A DNA stretch of 64,000 nt from Burkholderia pyrrocinia (GTDB lineage Bacteria; Pseudomonadota; Gammaproteobacteria; Burkholderiales; Burkholderiaceae). The translations under genes were made by a program, and so were the position numbers. Position 1 is the stretch's first letter, and each line of letters opens with the position of its first letter. The notes under the pieces were generated by a model that had not been told where the DNA came from, searched no databases, and worked only from the letters and a program-made list of their open reading frames with translations. The stretch covers positions 1 through 64,000 of the forward strand of contig NZ_CP011504.1 in assembly GCF_001028665.1 (NCBI RefSeq). The letters run 5' to 3'. Below, piece after piece: positions 61,491-64,000 of this stretch.

Positions 61491-62228
61491 TCAGACCAGC
61501 CGGCCGCCGCCGTCGATGTGCAGGATTTCGGCGTTCATGAAGCCGTTGCCCAGCAGGAACACGATCGCCTCCCCGACTTCGTCGGCGCGACCGACACGGC
61601 CGCCCGGCAGCGCCGATGCGGCTCCCGCGAGGATCGCCTCGCGCGCTTCCGGGCCGAACGCGTCGTACAGCGGCGTCTCGACGAAACCGGGCGCGACGAC
61701 GTTGACGCGAATCGGCTTCAGCTCCAGCGCGAGCGATTGCGCCAGCGCTTCGACGCCGCGCACGGCGGCGGCAATCACGGACGTGCCTTGCGCGGACGGA
61801 CGATCGGACAGTTGCCCGCCGGTCAGTACGATTGAGCCGGTCGCGGGCATCAACGGCAACGCGGCCCGGATCGCGTAGACCGGCCCGGCAATGCGCTCCT
61901 GTATCGCGGCGAGCAGGTGATCGGGATCGGTCTCCACCAGCTTGCCGGCGATGAACCGGCCGGCCGTGATAACCAGGTGATCGACGCGCGTCATCGCGTC
62001 GAATACGGCCTGCACCGCGTGCCGGTCCGCGATATCGGCCACCGCGATGCGCGCGCCGCCGATCGCCTGCGCGGCCGCCTCGAGCTTCGCGCGGGTCCGG
62101 CCGACCAGCGTGACGGTGGCGCCCTTCGCCTTCGCGGCCGCCGCGGCCGCGAGGCCGATTCCGGAGCTCGCGCCGAATATCACGACGTGCGCGCCGTCCA
62201 GTGTCGAAGATTGCAGTGCCTCGTTCAT
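61491..62228 (-). CDS. SDR-family protein lacking the usual Tyr-Lys catalytic pair
   Basis: A 245-aa protein starting MNEALQSSTLDGAHVVIFGA at 62228. The cofactor-binding site is intact: FGASSGIGLAAAAAAKAKG and LVITAGRF. Where SDR enzymes have YxxxK, this reads TSVIAAAVRGVEAL, with neither Tyr nor Lys in place. The C-terminal sequence RVNVVAPGFVETPLYD is normal. So it belongs to an SDR subgroup that may work by another residue, or only bind NAD(P). Divergent from the LysR gene at 62332. Confidence 0.83.
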   Translation of the reverse strand: MNEALQSSTLDGAHVVIFGASSGIGLAAAAAAKAKGATVTLVGRTRAKLEAAAQAIGGARIAVADIADRHAVQAVFDAMTRVDHLVITAGRFIAGKLVETDPDHLLAAIQERIAGPVYAIRAALPLMPATGSIVLTGGQLSDRPSAQGTSVIAAAVRGVEALAQSLALELKPIRVNVVAPGFVETPLYDAFGPEAREAILAGAASALPGGRVGRADEVGEAIVFLLGNGFMNAEILHIDGGGRLV

Positions 62229-62331
62229 GTCGATTCCTCATCGGGGATTGAAGGTTTGCGAACGTTAGGTCATTCTCTATTGCGCCGGAACGTGGGAGAC
62301 TTGCATAGGGTTCATTCCATAAGAGAATAAT

Positions 62332-63279
62332 ATGGATTCGCTGCGGTCCATGCGCGTGTTTGTCCGCGCCATCGAGCTGGGCAATTTTTCGGCGGTCGCT
62401 CGCGAGGAAGGCACCGGCCAGCCGACGATCAGCAAGATCGTCGCCGCGTTCGAACAGGAACTGGGCGTTCGCCTGCTCGAACGCTCGACGACGAGCCTCG
62501 CGCCGACCGACGAAGGCCGGCGGTTCTACGACCGCTGCAAGCGCGTGCTCGACGAATACGAAAGCGCGGTGGCCGACGTGCGCGGGCAAACGCTGCGGCC
62601 GGTCGGCAAGCTGGTCGTCAACGCGCCGCTGGGGCTGGGCGAGTTGAGGCTGAACGCGCTCGTGCTCGAATTCCTCGCCGCGTGGCCGGAGATCGACGTC
62701 GAACTTCATTTGACCGATCGCGTGATCGATCTGGTCGAGGAAGGCGTCGACGTCGCCATTCGCCTCGGCCACGTGCTGCCGCCGGACGTCGTCGCGCGCA
62801 ATATCGCGTCGTCGCCGCGCCTGCTGGTGGCCGCGCCGGCGTATGTGTCGCAGGCGCCGAGGATCCGCCGACCGGAAGACCTGGCGAAGCACGAGTATGT
62901 CGGATACGCGCGAGCGGACATCATCGGCAGCGAACTGGAATTTGTGCGGGGCGACGAGAAAATCGCCGTTCCGGTGCACGGGCGGTATCGCGTGAACAGC
63001 TCGATTGCGCTGCGGGAATGCTTCCTGGCCGGGAACGCGGTGGGCAGCGCGCCGGCGTGGCTCGTTCAGGACCTGATCGACACCGGCCAGCTCGTCCGCC
63101 TGCTGCCGAAGTGGGACATGGTTCCGCCGCATGCGCTGCACCTCGTGTATGCGTCGCGCCGGTATCTGCCGCTCAGGACCCGCACATTCCTGCAATTCGT
63201 GGAGCAGCGGATTCCCGAATTGCCCGGATTCAGCGCGACGACGATGACAGCCGCAGCCGCATCGCGGCAAACCCGCTGA
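62332..63279 (+). CDS. LysR-family regulator, divergent from SDR-like gene
   Basis: A 315-aa protein starting MDSLRSMRVFVRAIELGNFS at 62332. HTH at about 15-60 (AVAREEGTGQPTISKIVAAFEQELGVRLLER). The effector domain is about 92-295 (GKLVVNAPLGLGELRLNALVLEF, DLVEEGVDVAIRLGHVLPPD). It belongs to the large CrgA/PtxR-like LysR group. The 103-nt divergent gap has ATTCTCT at 62273 and AGAGAAT at 62322, a matching inverted pair that may be its operator; the second half lies just before its own ATG, so it may regulate itself. Confidence 0.88.
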   Translation: MDSLRSMRVFVRAIELGNFSAVAREEGTGQPTISKIVAAFEQELGVRLLERSTTSLAPTDEGRRFYDRCKRVLDEYESAVADVRGQTLRPVGKLVVNAPLGLGELRLNALVLEFLAAWPEIDVELHLTDRVIDLVEEGVDVAIRLGHVLPPDVVARNIASSPRLLVAAPAYVSQAPRIRRPEDLAKHEYVGYARADIIGSELEFVRGDEKIAVPVHGRYRVNSSIALRECFLAGNAVGSAPAWLVQDLIDTGQLVRLLPKWDMVPPHALHLVYASRRYLPLRTRTFLQFVEQRIPELPGFSATTMTAAAASRQTR

Positions 63280-63430
63280 CCGACGGCCGCCACGCGCACG
63301 GCCGGCCGCGCGCCGATCCGTCGCCGTTTCCCCGCCCCGTCGAATCCCCGCCATTGCGGCGCGCGGCGGCGGTGCCGGCGGGCCCTTCGGCTAAAATGCC
63401 GCACTTTCCACCTTGTCCGGCCCGCTCGCC

Positions 63431-64000
63431 ATGCAACCCGCCTCCCACGCCCAACCCGCCTCCCACGGCGCCGACGCCGCAGAACCGGCCCGCGACCTCG
63501 TCTACGGCCCGAACGACCGGCCGGCGCCAATGGTCGCCTTCGTCGCCGCGCTGCAGCACCTGCTGGCGATCATCGTGCCGATCGTCACGCCCGGCCTGCT
63601 GATCTGCCAGGCGCTCGGCGTGTCCAGCCGCGATACGACCCTGATCGTGTCGATGTCGCTGGTGATTTCCGGCATCGCCACCTTCGTCCAGTGCAAGCGC
63701 TTCGGCCCGCTGGGCGCCGGCCTGCTGATCGTCCAGGGTACCAGCTTCAACTTCGTCGGCCCGCTGATCGCGGGCGGCAGCCTGATGGTCAAGCAGGGCA
63801 CGCCGGTCGAGACCGTGATGGCCGCGATCTTCGGCGTCGTGATGGCCGGGTCGTTCGTCGAGATGGGCGTGTCGCGCATCCTGCCGTTCGTGAAGCGCCT
63901 GATCACGCCGCTCGTCACCGGCATCGTCGTGCTGCTGATCGGCCTCACGCTGATCAAGGTCGGCCTCATCAGCATGGGCGGCGGCTTTGGCGCGATGGCC
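63431..64000 (+). CDS. NCS2 uracil/xanthine permease, N-terminal part, cut by window end
   Basis: Starts MQPASHAQPASHGADAAEPA at ATG 63431 and runs 190 codons to the window end. Family signature: DLVYGPNDRP before helix 1, then AALQHLLAIIVPIVTPGLLI with the conserved Gln-His of NCS2 carriers. Next are FVQCKRFGPLGAGLLIVQGTSFNF and KRLITPLVTGIVVLLIGLTLI. NCS2 proteins bring in purines or uracil with H+ or Na+. The DLVYGPNDRP lead resembles uric-acid/xanthine permeases (UacT/XanP-like). The C-terminal half is not in the window, so the substrate is open. Confidence 0.88.
   Translation, partial: MQPASHAQPASHGADAAEPARDLVYGPNDRPAPMVAFVAALQHLLAIIVPIVTPGLLICQALGVSSRDTTLIVSMSLVISGIATFVQCKRFGPLGAGLLIVQGTSFNFVGPLIAGGSLMVKQGTPVETVMAAIFGVVMAGSFVEMGVSRILPFVKRLITPLVTGIVVLLIGLTLIKVGLISMGGGFGAMA

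Noticed and set aside
1..64000. CRISPR arrays, tRNA or rRNA genes, transposases, integrases
   Set aside because: No regularly spaced repeats, no cloverleaf with CCA end or rRNA core, and no recombinase motifs were found on either strand while reading; none can be supported.

Overview
The window is very GC-rich (roughly two-thirds G+C), with dense codon-biased genes, many LysR regulators, and a gene content (mmsAB valine catabolism, Tad/Flp pilus, SsuA/TauD-type sulfur scavenging, PotE with ornithine decarboxylase, DUF2591, an Rhs protein) typical of Burkholderia, most likely the B. cepacia complex and probably a secondary chromosome. That assignment is an inference from protein resemblance. 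No rRNA, tRNA, CRISPR array, transposase or prophage was seen.

Layout. 1-3.1 kb: minus-strand Rhs gene, DUF2891 gene and the end of a DUF979 gene, carrying about eleven single-base frame breaks that are not seen elsewhere in the window. 3.1-5.6 kb: DUF979/DUF969 membrane pair and two small unknown genes. 5.9-10.4 kb: c-di-GMP block, with WspF-like methylesterase and WspR-like diguanylate cyclase converging on a GAF-PAS-GGDEF-EAL protein. 10.8-17.8 kb: LysR remnant, HAD-II hydrolase, LysR regulator divergent from an MHS symporter, then mmsA-mmsB and a small lipoprotein. 18.3-26 kb: NCS1 permease, Asp/Glu/hydantoin-racemase-like protein and LysR; DHA2 exporter divergent from a LysR; orphan substrate-binding protein; DUF2591 protein.

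26.2-39.3 kb: two glycosyltransferases run tail-to-tail into a twelve-gene minus-strand Tad/Flp pilus operon (flp, tadV, rcpC, rcpA, a CpaD-like lipoprotein, tadZ, tadA, tadB, tadC, tadD, tadE, tadG). Most of its distal genes overlap by 4-8 nt, so they are probably translationally coupled. A candidate promoter overlapped by a dyad lies about 250 nt before flp.

39.9-49.4 kb: ABC importer of the sulfonate/sulfate-ester type with two distinct permeases, followed by two TauD-type dioxygenases. Next come a family-5 solute-binding protein, a DUF427 protein and a second SsuA-like binding protein. 49.4-51.2 kb: PF06475 protein and LysR. 51.2-57.6 kb: polyamine/acid-stress block, with an Orn/Lys/Arg decarboxylase and PotE antiporter divergent from a SpeC/SpeF ornithine decarboxylase. 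57.9-64 kb: Fe-alcohol dehydrogenase with an ABM-domain protein, two SDRs each divergent from a LysR, and the start of an NCS2 purine/pyrimidine permease cut by the window end.

No wholly new system can be shown from sequence alone. The best leads are: the WspF-WspR pair without its receptor complex and with an altered WspR I-site; a racemase-like protein lacking one catalytic Cys beside an NCS1 permease; the two-permease/two-dioxygenase sulfur cluster; the DUF969-DUF979-DUF2891 operon; the dyad-overlapped flp promoter; and the long leader before the ornithine decarboxylase.
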